Assembly: GCA_029202385.1 (NCBI GenBank) | Contig: CP119314.1 | Location: forward strand, 1,614,501 to 1,678,500 | Length of the DNA stretch: 64,000 bases | Source of the DNA: Candidatus Sphingomonas phytovorans | GTDB taxonomy: Bacteria; Pseudomonadota; Alphaproteobacteria; Sphingomonadales; Sphingomonadaceae | Direction of reading: 5' to 3' | Program-made: the position numbers and the translations under genes | Notes under the pieces: generated by a model | What the model was told of the DNA's origin: nothing | The model's input: only the letters and a program-made list of their open reading frames with translations | The model's database searches: none | Shown: positions 1 to 8,890 of the stretch, in pieces | Numbering within the stretch: the first letter of the stretch is position 1 | How the letters are laid out: each line of letters starts with the position of its first letter

Positions 1-69
1 GGCGCAGGCGATCCCATAGGCGCTAGCGTAGCATTCGAGGCGTTTAGACGTGGAGCTATGCCAGCCCGC

Positions 70-753
70 TCAGCTTTCGCGTACGGCCACGAGTGTTCCG
101 CTTCTGAAAGGCAACATGCTGGTCCGCCAGGTCGGGCTCGACAGACGTTCGACCACCGGCTTCAATTCCGTGCGGAACTGCGCGACATTATCCACGAACA
201 CGATCGCCCCATTCGATAGCGACGGCTCGACAGCTCGAAGAACATCGAGCGCAAGTTGCGGCCAACCATCAAGCAAGAGAAAGTCCACCTGCTCATCGAC
301 GCACGCTAGCGTTTCGCGTGCGTCACCCTCGCGGATCTCCACCAGATTGGCGAGACCGGCCGCCGCGAGATTCGCTTGCGCTGCCGCCGCCTTCGCCGGC
401 ACCAGTTCGGTGCCTATCACGCGCCCGCCGCAGCCCGCATCCCGGATCGCCGCGGCGAGATAGATGGTCGAGACGCCGAAGGACGTGCCGAATTCGACGG
501 CGCAACGCGGTCTCCGCGCCCGGGCAAGCAGGTAGAGGAGATCGCCTTGCGCAAGATTGAGCGGCAGGAGTTTGTCGTCGAAGAAGCCAATGTCCCTGGG
601 CGGCCTGACCGGGCGCCCGAGCAGCATGGAAGGCAAGCGGGGCAAATAGTGGCGAAAGAGCGTTGGTAGCTGTTTGCTCGCTTTTCTCTGCAGCCGATCG
701 ACGACAGTTCGCGCGGTCGGATCCAGAACGGAAGGATGAAAAACGTCAGTCAT
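70..753 (-). CDS. class I SAM-dependent O-methyltransferase-like protein
   Basis: This 227-residue protein has a Rossmann-type SAM-binding fold of the catechol O-methyltransferase-like kind. Motif I reads VEFGTSFGVS at about residues 86-95, an acidic motif II (GTEL) follows near residue 116, GDA lies near 143-145 and LLLDG near 159-163. The last is the usual position of a metal or substrate-binding Asp. The open frame extends much further upstream, but the ATG at 753 gives a normal family length and avoids running through the divergent regulator. It is transcribed away from the AraC-type gene at 837, which makes it a candidate target of that regulator. The substrate cannot be read from the sequence. 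The fold call is good; the exact reaction is inferred. Confidence 0.8.
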   Translation of the reverse strand: MTDVFHPSVLDPTARTVVDRLQRKASKQLPTLFRHYLPRLPSMLLGRPVRPPRDIGFFDDKLLPLNLAQGDLLYLLARARRPRCAVEFGTSFGVSTIYLAAAIRDAGCGGRVIGTELVPAKAAAAQANLAAAGLANLVEIREGDARETLACVDEQVDFLLLDGWPQLALDVLRAVEPSLSNGAIVFVDNVAQFRTELKPVVERLSSPTWRTSMLPFRSGTLVAVRES

Positions 754-765
754 AGATCGATACCT

Positions 766-786
766 CAGACTGTACCTTACTGTCTG
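766..786. promoter_or_regulatory. small inverted repeat between divergent genes
   Basis: CAGAC at 766-770 is mirrored by GTCTG at 782-786 in the 83-bp gap between the methyltransferase and the AraC-type regulator. The position suits an operator, but 5-bp arms can occur by chance. Confidence 0.25.
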
Positions 787-836
787 CGGCGCGACGGCTA
801 TAAAGCATTGCAGCCATGATATAGCATGGAGCCGCC

Positions 837-1631
837 ATGATCGCATATGGACCCACCGCCGTTCCGCTGCCCGTCGGCGAGATCCTGGTCGCCGCGCGCG
901 GCCGCGATCCGGCGGGTCACGGCTCGCTTCCGCACCGGCATCCGGAGGGCCAGCTCCTGGGATCGCTGAGAGGCCTGATCTCGGTCGGCACCGAAAAGGG
1001 CGTGTGGGTGGTGCCGGCAACTCATGCAGTATGGTTGCCGCCACATGAGCCGCACTGGGCACGCTCGCATGGGGCCATGGATGGGTGGACCGTCTATGTG
1101 GCGGAAGATGCCTGTGCGGGCCTGCCGCGCGAGGCCTCCACGATCCGTACCTCCAGCCTCCTGCGCGCGGCGGTGCTGCGGGCCGCGGGGTGGACACCTG
1201 GTCCGAGGGGCCCCGCCGCCGAGCGGGTTGCGGCCGTAATCCTCGACGAGATCGGCGGCCTGCCGGTGGAGACGTTCGGACTGTCGCTACCACGCGATCC
1301 ACGAATGCTGCGGGTTGCTCAAGCGCTGATCGACGACCCCGCCGATGATCGCGCAATCGGCGCCTGGGCGGCGCTGGCGTGCGTGAGCGAGCGCACGCTC
1401 AGCCGCCGGTTCGTTGAGGAGACGGGCTTCAGCTTCAGGGTCTGGCGCCAGCGCTCGAAACTCATGCGGGCCCTGGAGATGCTGGCTGAGGGACAGGCGG
1501 TTACCACGATCGCGCTCGACCTTGGGTACGCCACGGCAAGCGGTTTTATCGCCCTGTTTCGCCGGACGTTCGGCGAACCGCCTGCCGCCTATCGCGCCGA
1601 GATGATCGATGCGGATCGCGCCGACCCTTAG
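837..1631 (+). CDS. AraC family transcriptional regulator
   Basis: This 264-residue protein is a DNA-binding regulator of the AraC/XylS type. Residues 1-140 form an N-terminal sensory part of cupin type, with histidines in a SLPHRHPEG-like stretch typical of the AraC cupin domain. Residues about 160-255 contain the double helix-turn-helix: SERTLSRRFVEETGFSF is the first recognition segment and IALDLGYATASGFIALFRR is the second, which is the family signature. It is transcribed divergently from the methyltransferase at 753, an arrangement often seen when an AraC protein controls its neighbour. The effector is unknown. GGAG lies 6 bases before the chosen ATG. Confidence 0.88.
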   Translation: MIAYGPTAVPLPVGEILVAARGRDPAGHGSLPHRHPEGQLLGSLRGLISVGTEKGVWVVPATHAVWLPPHEPHWARSHGAMDGWTVYVAEDACAGLPREASTIRTSSLLRAAVLRAAGWTPGPRGPAAERVAAVILDEIGGLPVETFGLSLPRDPRMLRVAQALIDDPADDRAIGAWAALACVSERTLSRRFVEETGFSFRVWRQRSKLMRALEMLAEGQAVTTIALDLGYATASGFIALFRRTFGEPPAAYRAEMIDADRADP

Positions 1632-1769
1632 GTTGCAACGATTCTCGAAACATCCCTTCCCAATCCGCTCAATAGCTAAGCGTTACGGTCAACCGAGCCC
1701 CGCACCGTCTTCCTCGCATGAGCTGGAGCTGTCCCGGCCGGAACATTCGGGGGTCGGATCATTACCATT

Positions 1770-1800
1770 CCGTGACGATCTGCTGACGACTTTGTCACGG
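1770..1800. promoter_or_regulatory. inverted repeat CCGTGAC-N17-GTCACGG
   Basis: Two perfect 7-bp arms (1770-1776 and 1794-1800) lie about 80 bp upstream of the lipoprotein start. They could be an operator or a leader hairpin. No sigma-type promoter was convincingly recognised next to them. Confidence 0.3.
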
Positions 1801-1882
1801 ACACTTGGGCTCAGTCGAACGTTCCACAACTGACGGCCGCTGCGGCACGCTTTGCCGCATCGGTCCGTGCCTGGAGGAAGAG

Positions 1883-2461
1883 ATGAAGACGACGAGAACT
1901 TCGCGGGCCACACTGTTTGCAGCGCTGGGTGCCGCAACCCTGATGACCGCCGGCTGCGCCACCGAAACGACCTATCGGCCAGCGACCGGCACCGGCTTCG
2001 AGCGGGCCGGCTACAGCGACCGGATGATCGAACCGAACCGCTTCATGGTGAGCTTCGCGGGCAACAGCTACACATCGCGCGACACAGTCGAGCGCTATCT
2101 GCTGTATCACGCGGCGGAACTGACGGTTCAGCACGGTTATGATTACTTCATCCTGGCCGATCGCAATACCGATCGGAAGACGCGGACCTACACCACGCCG
2201 GGCGCCTTTGGTCCGGGACCTTATGGATATTGGGGCGCGAGCTGGCGCTATCGCGGCCGTGGCTTCGGCTGGCGGAGCTGGGATCCGTTCTGGGGCGATC
2301 CGTTCTGGGATCGCGGCGTCGATGTCACCACCGTCGACAAATATGAAGCCAGCTCGGAAATCGTGCTCGGTCGCGGCCCCAAGCCGGCGGACAATGTCCG
2401 CGCCTTCGATGCGCGCGAGGTGATCAACAACCTCGGCCCGTCGATCGTCGCGCCGAAATAA
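1883..2461 (+). CDS. CC0125/CC1285-type outer-envelope lipoprotein
   Basis: This 192-residue protein has a lipoprotein signal peptide: a basic N-terminus, a hydrophobic stretch, and a lipobox ending TAGC with the acylated Cys at residue 25. The mature part contains the FAGNSYTSRDTVERYLLY and GYDYFILADR segments that I associate with the alphaproteobacterial CC0125/CC1285 lipoprotein family, then a Gly/Trp/Arg-rich linker around residues 110-145. Function is unknown for the family. The ATG at 1883 is chosen over the longer frame because GGAGGAAG lies just upstream and only this start gives a proper signal peptide. The gene stands alone and converges on secA, with a shared terminator between them. 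Confidence 0.8.
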   Translation: MKTTRTSRATLFAALGAATLMTAGCATETTYRPATGTGFERAGYSDRMIEPNRFMVSFAGNSYTSRDTVERYLLYHAAELTVQHGYDYFILADRNTDRKTRTYTTPGAFGPGPYGYWGASWRYRGRGFGWRSWDPFWGDPFWDRGVDVTTVDKYEASSEIVLGRGPKPADNVRAFDAREVINNLGPSIVAPK

Positions 2462-2475
2462 CCGCCGAAATAGCC

Positions 2476-2514
2476 AAAGGGCTCCCCCGCTCGTTGCGGG
2501 GGAGCCCCTTTCTC
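2476..2514. terminator. bidirectional rho-independent terminator
   Basis: A 12-bp GC-rich stem (left arm ending at 2490, loop TCGTT, right arm from 2496) is flanked by AAA on the left and TTT on the right. It can therefore end transcripts from both sides. It lies between the convergent lipoprotein gene and secA. Confidence 0.8.
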
Positions 2515-5248
2515 ATACCGCCCCGTGGCAGTGCTTGTATTTGCGGCCCGACCCGCAGGGGCATGAGGCGTTGCGGCTCACCTTGCCTTCCCAGTCGGCC
2601 GGGTCCTCGCCCACCTCCTCCCCGGTCGGCCGCGGGATCGATAGCGGCGGTAAGGTCGTGGTCAAAAGGCCGCGGGTGCCGGCGTCGAAATCCGCGCTGT
2701 CGTCGTCGCCGCTGAACGGATCGAAATGCGTGGTGATGAAGTCGGGCAGGTCGGGCAGCGCCGGCCGCTCCTCAAGCTGGAACTGCGCATGCGCGATGGT
2801 GCGGGTCACGTCCTCGCGAATATTGCCCAGCATCCGCTCGAACAGCGAAAAGGCTTCCTGCTTATATTCGTTGATCGGCGTCTTTTGCGCATAGGCGCGC
2901 AGGTGGACGACCTGGCGCAGCGCGTCGAGTGTCGCCAGATGCTCCTTCCAGTGATGATCGAGATTCTGCAGCAGGATCGACTTCTCGACCTGGATCCACT
3001 GCTCCGGCTCAAGCATCGCGGCCTTCTCGGCGACCATCGCATCGGCCGCCTCGCGCACGCGCTCCTCGACCACCTCCGGATCGATCGACTCTTCCTTCAG
3101 CCAGTCGTCGATCGGCGGCTCGAGCGCGAGCATCTCGGCCAGCTTCGTGCGCATGCCCTCGATATCCCATTGCTCGGGATAGCTGTTGGGCGGGCACGCA
3201 TCGCCGACGATTGAATTCACCAGTTCGGTGCGCATGTCGGCAACGACATCGCCGACCGTGTCCGCATCCATGATGTCGGCGCGCTGTTCGTAGATCACCT
3301 TGCGTTGGTCGTTCATCACGTCGTCATATTCGACGACCTGCTTGCGGATATCGTAGTTGCGCGCCTCGACCTTCTTCTGCGCCGTCTCGATCGCCTTGGA
3401 GAGCCATTTCGATCCGATCGCCTCGCCATCGCCGATGTTCGACCGCATCATCCGCGCGAACAGCGTGTCCGGCCCGAAGATGCGCAGCAGATCGTCGTCA
3501 AGGCTCAGATAGAAGCGGCTGAGGCCGGGGTCACCCTGACGGCCCGAACGGCCGCGAAGCTGGTTGTCGATGCGGCGGCTCTCGTGCCGCTCGGTGCCCA
3601 GCACGAAGAGACCGCCCGAAGCGAGCACCTCCGCTTTCTCGGCGGAGATCTCCGCCTTGATCTTGGCGATCGCGGCTTCGCGCTCCGGCCCCTCGGGCAT
3701 TTCGGCCAGTTCATCATTGACGCGAAATTCCAGGTTGCCGCCAAGCTGGATGTCGGTGCCGCGGCCGGCCATGTTGGTGGCGATCGTCACCACGCTCTTG
3801 CGCCCGGCCTGCGCCACGATGTGCGCCTCGCGTTCATGCTGGCGCGCGTTGAGCACCTCGTGCTTCACGCCTTCCTTGACGAGGAATTCGGACAGCAGTT
3901 CCGACTTCTCGATCGAGACGGTGCCGACCAGCACCGGCTGGCCCAGCTCGGCATGATGCTTGATCTTCTTGGCGATCGCCTGGAACTTGTCGGCGGTGTC
4001 CTTGTAGAACTCGTCCTCCTCGTCGACGCGCCTCACGCCGACGTTGGTCGGGATGGTGACGACGTTCATCTTGTAGATATCGTAGAATTCGGCCGCTTCG
4101 GTCGCCGCGGTACCGGTCATGCCGGAGAGCTTGGGGTACATGCGGAAATAATTCTGGAAGGTGATCGAGGCCATGGTCTGGTTCTCGGGCTCGATCTGAA
4201 CGCCCTCCTTCGCCTCGACCGCCTGGTGAAGGCCGTCCGACCAGCGCCGGCCATCCATCATCCGGCCCGTGAACTCATCGATGATGATGACCTTGCCGTC
4301 CTTGACGATGTAATCGGTGTCCAGCTTGAACATCATGTTCGCGCGCAGCGCCTGGTTGGTGTGATGCACCACCTGGGTGTTCTCGAAATCATAGAGGTTC
4401 GCGCCCTGGAGCAGGCCGGCCGCCTCGAGCATGCGCTCGACCTTCTCCGTGCCGTCCTCGGTCAGGATGATCGACTTCTGCTTCTCGTCCTTCTCATAGT
4501 CCTCGGCGGTCAGTTGCTTCACCACCGCGTCGACGCTCTTGTAGAGATCGGACTTGTCGTCGGTCGGACCGGAAATGATCAGCGGCGTGCGCGCCTCGTC
4601 GATCAGGATCGAATCGACCTCGTCGACGATCGCGAAGTTGAAGGCGCGCTGCACCATCGAGCTGCGCTCATACTTCATGTTGTCGCGCAGATAATCGAAG
4701 CCGAACTCGTTGTTCGTGCCGTAGGTGATATCCGAATGATAGGCGTCGCGGCGCTGCTGGTCGGTCAGGTTCGGGATGATCACGCCGACGGTCAGGCCGA
4801 GGAAGCGATAGACCTGGCCCATCCAGCCGGCATCGCGCTCCGCCAGATAGTCGTTGACCGTGACGACATGCACGCCGGTGCCCGGCAGCGCGTTGAGATA
4901 GGTCGCGAGCGTCGCGACCAGCGTCTTGCCCTCGCCGGTGCGCATCTCGGCGATCTCACCGCGATGGAGCACGATGCCGCCGACCATCTGAACGTCGTAA
5001 TGGCGCTGGCCGAGCGTCCGCTTCGCCGCCTCGCGCACCGTGGCGAACGCCTCGGGCAGCAGGTCGTCGAGCTTGGTGCCGTTCGCCAGCCGCTCGCGGA
5101 ACACGCTCGTCTGGTTGGAAAGCTCGGCGTCGGTCATCGCCGAGATGGTCGGTTCGAACGCCGCGATCTTCGCGACGATGGAGCCGAGCGACTTGACGTA
5201 ACGGTCGTTCGAGGAGCCGAAAAGCGATTTGGCAAAGCCGCCGAGCAT
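2513..5248 (-). CDS. secA: preprotein translocase ATPase SecA
   Basis: SecA is the ATPase that pushes unfolded preproteins through SecYEG at the inner membrane. The 911-residue length is normal for the family. Visible parts are the Walker A motif (MRTGEGKT, about residues 102-109), the DEAD-type Walker B region with [16 protein letters not shown] near residue 210, motif VI-like [10 protein letters not shown], and the C-terminal zinc-binding tail [13 protein letters not shown] that contacts SecB. Acidic and Pro-rich linker sequence precedes that tail. The ATG at 5248 begins a typical SecA N-terminus. It shares a terminator with the convergent lipoprotein gene. This is a housekeeping gene with no sign of damage. 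Confidence 0.98.
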   Translation of the reverse strand: MLGGFAKSLFGSSNDRYVKSLGSIVAKIAAFEPTISAMTDAELSNQTSVFRERLANGTKLDDLLPEAFATVREAAKRTLGQRHYDVQMVGGIVLHRGEIAEMRTGEGKTLVATLATYLNALPGTGVHVVTVNDYLAERDAGWMGQVYRFLGLTVGVIIPNLTDQQRRDAYHSDITYGTNNEFGFDYLRDNMKYERSSMVQRAFNFAIVDEVDSILIDEARTPLIISGPTDDKSDLYKSVDAVVKQLTAEDYEKDEKQKSIILTEDGTEKVERMLEAAGLLQGANLYDFENTQVVHHTNQALRANMMFKLDTDYIVKDGKVIIIDEFTGRMMDGRRWSDGLHQAVEAKEGVQIEPENQTMASITFQNYFRMYPKLSGMTGTAATEAAEFYDIYKMNVVTIPTNVGVRRVDEEDEFYKDTADKFQAIAKKIKHHAELGQPVLVGTVSIEKSELLSEFLVKEGVKHEVLNARQHEREAHIVAQAGRKSVVTIATNMAGRGTDIQLGGNLEFRVNDELAEMPEGPEREAAIAKIKAEISAEKAEVLASGGLFVLGTERHESRRIDNQLRGRSGRQGDPGLSRFYLSLDDDLLRIFGPDTLFARMMRSNIGDGEAIGSKWLSKAIETAQKKVEARNYDIRKQVVEYDDVMNDQRKVIYEQRADIMDADTVGDVVADMRTELVNSIVGDACPPNSYPEQWDIEGMRTKLAEMLALEPPIDDWLKEESIDPEVVEERVREAADAMVAEKAAMLEPEQWIQVEKSILLQNLDHHWKEHLATLDALRQVVHLRAYAQKTPINEYKQEAFSLFERMLGNIREDVTRTIAHAQFQLEERPALPDLPDFITTHFDPFSGDDDSADFDAGTRGLLTTTLPPLSIPRPTGEEVGEDPADWEGKVSRNASCPCGSGRKYKHCHGAV

Positions 5249-5348
5249 GGAGAATTCCCGATCTTTGAAGGCATGGCCGCCGGATCGTGCCGGGCGGCGG
5301 AATGGACATGACGAAAGGAACCGGCCGAAGCCGGATCAGGCGGTCGCG

Positions 5349-5612
5349 CTATTCGCGACGACGCTCCGCATAGAGCGGATAGGCATGGTCGAGCGAAAAC
5401 ACCGCATTCACGCCCACCGACGCGGCCGCGACGAGCGTCGGCATCGCCTGGACGATCGGCCGCGCCGCGACGCGCGCGGCGGCCGGCGCAGTCGTGCGCG
5501 CCGTGGACGCCTCGACCACAGCCTGATGCAGCCGCACCTCGGGAGCCCGCACGCCGGAAATCGCGCCGGTCAGCGCGCTCAGCAGGGCGGAAAGGATGAG
5601 AAGCAGTTCCAT
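5349..5612 (-). CDS. small hypothetical membrane protein
   Basis: This 87-residue frame begins MELLLILSALLSALTGAISG, a hydrophobic N-terminal segment that could be a signal anchor. It continues with an Ala/Val-rich part that contains a second, weaker hydrophobic stretch. I do not recognise the family. Alternative in-frame starts are an ATG at 5663 and a GTG at 5666, which would add a hydrophilic leader directly after the TonB-like gene. The 5612 start is preferred because it places the hydrophobic segment at the N-terminus, although no strong ribosome-binding site is visible. It lies between the TonB-like gene and secA on the same strand. Confidence 0.55.
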   Translation of the reverse strand: MELLLILSALLSALTGAISGVRAPEVRLHQAVVEASTARTTAPAAARVAARPIVQAMPTLVAAASVGVNAVFSLDHAYPLYAERRRE

Positions 5613-5675
5613 CGCGGCGTGCGATGTAGTGGGTCGGGATGCGGGCGTCCAGCGATTGCTCATCACGAAAACCGT

Positions 5676-6140
5676 TCAGTTCTGCGGCAATACCCATCGG
5701 ACCGGCACCGTATAATCGCCGATGGTCGCCACACCGTTTCGGTCTCGTGCCGGTGTGAAGGTCGCCTGCTTCATCAGGATCGTACAGGTCGTTGAATCGA
5801 GGCTCTTCGATCCGCTGCCGGTTGTGATCGTACAATCGGTCGGTGCCCCTGTCGCATCGACCACGACTTTCGCCACCGTGCGTCCTTGTTGGCCAAGGCG
5901 TATCGCATCGGGCGGATAGGCATCCTCTCCGAACCAGGCGCCCGGACTATCGACTGGCGCCGCCTTCGCTCCGGCCAGCGTACGATCAGGCGGCGGCACG
6001 ACCCGTCCGCCAAGCGCGATCCACAGGCGCGGCCCATATTGCTCGAAGCCAAGGACGATCATCACGATCAGCAACAGGAAGAGCACCACAGCCGTGAAGA
6101 CCACGGCGATCGTGACGCTCCGCCCCTCCCCGATGATCAT
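5676..6140 (-). CDS. TonB-like energy transducer (C-terminal domain protein)
   Basis: This 154-residue protein has a single membrane helix at about residues 10-31. A short linker follows, then a C-terminal domain (about 70-154) with PDAIRLGQQGRTVAKVVVDATG-type sequence, ending in VPVRWVLPQN. This fits the TonB C-terminal fold found in many small sphingomonad transducers. There is no long Pro-rich spacer, so it may act on a local partner rather than spanning the periplasm like classical TonB. Two cysteines (in TDCTI and TTCTI) may form a disulfide. It is divergent from argJ, with a 108-bp gap. The partner receptor is not in the window. Confidence 0.7.
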   Translation of the reverse strand: MIIGEGRSVTIAVVFTAVVLFLLLIVMIVLGFEQYGPRLWIALGGRVVPPPDRTLAGAKAAPVDSPGAWFGEDAYPPDAIRLGQQGRTVAKVVVDATGAPTDCTITTGSGSKSLDSTTCTILMKQATFTPARDRNGVATIGDYTVPVRWVLPQN

Positions 6141-6248
6141 GCCGCCTCCATCGTCCCCGTCCCGATGATACAGGCGAATTGCGCGCTGGCCACGCTTTTG
6201 ACGGCAACGGCATTTGCCTCCCGCACGCCGGGCCTTATTAGGGCGCCC

Positions 6249-7479
6249 ATGTCCAGCACCCGCTCCCCGCTCGCGCCTGAAGGCTTTCCCGATCTCCCGG
6301 CGATCCCCGGCGTGACGCCGCGCATCGCCCGCGCGCGCTACAAGACCTGGGATCGCTGCGACCTGACCTTCGTCACGCTCGATCCGGGCACGGTGGTGGC
6401 CGGCGTGCTGACTCAGAGCCGCTGCCCGTCGCCCGAGGTGGAATGGTGCCGCAAGGCGCTGGTGCTCGGCCAGGCGCGCGCGCTGGTGGTCAATGCCGGC
6501 AATTCCAACGCCTTCACCGGCGATCGCGGCCGCGCGGCGGTGGAGAATCTCGCCGCCCGCGTCGCCGGCCGGCTGGGCTGCCAGCCCTCCGACGTGTTCG
6601 TCGCCTCGACCGGCGTGATCGGCGTGCCGCTGCCGATCGACAAGAGCGAGGCCGGCCTCGATGCCGCCTTCCAGGCCGATCCGTGCGGTTGGGAAGACGC
6701 CGCCGCCACGATCATGACCACCGACACCTTCACCAAGGCCGCGGTCACCCAGGCAGTGATCGGCGACAGGACGGTCAGTCTCGTCGGCATCATCAAGGGG
6801 TCGGGCATGATCATGCCCGACATGGCAACGATGCTCGGCTTCATCTTCACCGACGCGGCGGTCGATCCCGCCTTCCTCCAGGCCGCGCTTTCCGACGCGA
6901 ACCTGAAGAGCTTCTCCTGCATCACGGTCGACAGCGACACCTCGACCAGCGACACGGTGCTCGCCTTCGCGACCGGCAAGGCGGGCAACGCTCCGCTCGC
7001 CTCGTCCGACGACGCCGGGGCGGACGCCTTCCGTGCGGCGCTTGCGGATCTCTGTCTGCAACTTGCCCATCTCGTCGTGCGCGATGGCGAGGGGGGCATC
7101 GAAGTTCATCACTATCGACGTCACCGGCGCCGAAAGCGACCGCAGCGCACGGGTCATCGCGATGTCGATCGCCAACTCTCCGCTGGTGAAGACCGCCATC
7201 GCCGGCGAGGACGCCAATTGGGGCCGTGTCGTCATGGCGGTCGGCAAGGCCGGCGAACCGGCCGAGCGCGACAGGCTCGCCATCCGCTTCGGCGAGACCC
7301 AGGTCGCGCGCGACGGCCTCGCGGTGACGGGCTATGACGAAACCCCCGTCGCGGCGCACCTCAAGGGCAGCGAGATCGACATCGGCGTTGACCTCGGCCT
7401 TGGCGACGGACGCGCCACGGTTTGGACCTGCGACCTGACTCACGGCTATATCGCGATCAACGCCGATTACCGGAGCTGA
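6249..7479 (+). pseudogene. argJ: argJ, glutamate N-acetyltransferase, split by a frameshift
   Basis: ArgJ is the bifunctional ornithine acetyltransferase / N-acetylglutamate synthase of the cyclic arginine pathway. The first frame (from the ATG at 6249) carries the N-terminal half and the self-cleavage region KGSGMIMPDMATMLGF, where the protein normally cuts between Ala and Thr. At 7091-7096 a run of six Gs shifts the frame. The second frame (ending at 7479) continues with [19 protein letters not shown] and the normal C-terminus [12 protein letters not shown]. Removing one G restores a full 409-residue ArgJ. As given, translation would run on to a stop at 7337 with an aberrant tail. Either the base is a sequencing error or the strain needs another acetyltransferase for arginine synthesis. 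Confidence 0.85.
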
Positions 7480-7532
7480 TACCCTTCCCCGGCGCGGGAC
7501 GCGGAGGCGCATTATTTGAAGGGCATGGCGGC

Positions 7533-8144
7533 ATGCTGACCATCTGGGGTCGCCTGAACTCCCACAACGTGAAGAAAGTCGCGTGGTTCGCCGAGGAGGC
7601 CGGCCTCTCCTATGTCCGGCATGATGTCGGCGGCCGGTTCGGCATGGACGCCGACTATCTCGCGCGGAATCCCAACGCCCTGATCCCGACGATCGACGAC
7701 GGCGAGGTGACCCTTTGGGAATCCAATGCGATCCTGCGCTATCTCGCCGCGCGTCACGCACCGGATCGTTTCTGGCCCGCCGCTCCCGCGGCACGGGCGA
7801 TGGCCGATCGCTGGATGGACTGGCAGATCGATTACGCCGAGGCCCAGCGCGACGCGTTCATCAACCTGGTTCGGCGCACCGAAGACCAGCGAGATACCGA
7901 CGCGATCAGGCGATCGGCCGACACCTGTGCCCGCAAGATGGCGGTGCTCGACGCCCATCTCGCGCTGAGCCCCTGGCTGTCGGGCGACGCCTTCGGCATC
8001 GGTGACGTGCCGATGGGCGTCTATGCTCATAGCTGGTTCACCCTGCCGATCGAGCGGCCGGACCTGCCCAATGTGGCCGACTGGTACAACAGCCTCCAGG
8101 CACGCGCCGGCTATGCCAGCCAGGTGATGATCCCGCTCACCTGA
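7533..8144 (+). CDS. glutathione S-transferase family protein
   Basis: This 203-residue protein has the two-domain GST layout. The N-terminal thioredoxin-like domain includes the cis-Pro and glutathione-contact segment NALIPTIDDGEVTLWESNAI (residues about 48-67). An alpha-helical C-terminal domain follows, with the DVPMGVYAHSWF stretch that resembles the conserved N-capping box region. The ATG at 7533 gives the standard start MLTIWGR. It probably conjugates or reduces small electrophiles with glutathione; the substrate is not readable. It follows argJ by 53 bp on the same strand. Confidence 0.88.
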   Translation: MLTIWGRLNSHNVKKVAWFAEEAGLSYVRHDVGGRFGMDADYLARNPNALIPTIDDGEVTLWESNAILRYLAARHAPDRFWPAAPAARAMADRWMDWQIDYAEAQRDAFINLVRRTEDQRDTDAIRRSADTCARKMAVLDAHLALSPWLSGDAFGIGDVPMGVYAHSWFTLPIERPDLPNVADWYNSLQARAGYASQVMIPLT

Positions 8145-8215
8145 CTTGACGGCCCCTTCGCCCCGGGGCATTCGGCCGCCGTCGCACTCAGGCGACGTTA
8201 TGACAGGAGGCCGTC

Positions 8216-8439
8216 ATGCACCGCATCGACCAACTCGCCGACCTGCCCTGCTTTCGAGGTCAGCTCGAAGCGGCGTAAGGGATATCCGTCCGAGACGAAC
8301 GTGAAGCGGGGCTTCCGCTTCGTCCATGGTGATATCGAGCTCATCGAAAAACTCGGCCGGAACGACCCCTGCCCTTGCGGCTCGGGGAAGAGATTTCCGC
8401 GCCTGCTGCCTGCAAAGCGGCCGGTTTCGATGGTGCTGA
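8216..8439 (+). pseudogene. SEC-C zinc-motif mini-protein, broken by two frameshifts
   Basis: A strong AGGAGG five bases upstream introduces an ATG at 8216, but that frame stops after 20 codons (ending at 8278). The next frame on the same strand then reads [36 protein letters not shown] and the zinc motif start [10 protein letters not shown] third frame supplies the rest of the motif (RACC) and stops at 8439. Dropping one C near 8248 and one C near 8397 restores a single protein of about 73 residues with a complete [17 protein letters not shown] motif, as in the SecA tail. I read this as a degraded gene for a small SEC-C protein. Frame-by-frame translation shows the parts directly; the ancestral form is inferred. 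Confidence 0.65.
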
Positions 8440-8466
8440 ACGCCACGATTATTATCGCTGAATAAA

Positions 8467-8502
8467 AAAGGGGCCGTGCAGCCAAAGCCGCGCGGCCCCT
8501 TT
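8467..8502. terminator. bidirectional hairpin terminator
   Basis: A 13-bp stem (8467-8479 with 8490-8502, one G-T wobble) is flanked by an A-run on the left and TTT on the right. It separates the SEC-C remnant from convergent trxA and can act in both directions. Confidence 0.7.
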
Positions 8503-8517
8503 CGATATCTCAGGTGA

Positions 8518-8841
8518 TCAGGCGAGTTCGCCCTCAAGCCATGCCTTGATCCGGCCCTTCGGCTCAGCGCCGACTTTGGTCGCGGCAGGGGCCCCGTTCT
8601 TGAACAGAATCATCGTCGGGATGCCGCGCACGCCATAGCGCCCCGGGGCGTCGGGATTGTCGTCGATGTTGAGTTTGACGATCGACACCTGCTCGCCAAG
8701 TTCGTCGGAAATCTCCTCCAGGCTGGGGCCGATCATCTTGCACGGCCCGCACCACTCGGCCCAGAAATCGACGAGCACCGGCTTGTCGGAACTGATGACG
8801 TCGCTGTGGAAGCTGTCGTCGGTGATCTGCTTGGTCGCCAT
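8518..8841 (-). CDS. trxA: thioredoxin
   Basis: This 107-residue protein is a classical cytoplasmic thioredoxin that reduces disulfides using electrons from thioredoxin reductase. The active site WCGPC is at residues 30-34, preceded by the usual VLVDFWAEW strand. The cis-Pro appears in GIPTMILFKNG, and both length and N-terminus (MATKQITDDSF) are typical. It is the last gene of the minus-strand series that includes addB and addA, about 50 bp after addA, and ends at the hairpin near 8490. Confidence 0.97.
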   Translation of the reverse strand: MATKQITDDSFHSDVISSDKPVLVDFWAEWCGPCKMIGPSLEEISDELGEQVSIVKLNIDDNPDAPGRYGVRGIPTMILFKNGAPAATKVGAEPKGRIKAWLEGELA

Positions 8842-8890
8842 GATGGAATCTCCTGTGTTGCGCGCAATCTAGGGACCGGGGGCCCGGCAC

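Noticed and set aside
3305..5311. Long plus-strand frame of 668 codons opposite secA
   Set aside because: It is an antisense shadow of the strongly conserved secA gene. Its composition (Asp/Leu/Arg/His-rich) is what complementary high-GC codons produce, and no domain is visible.
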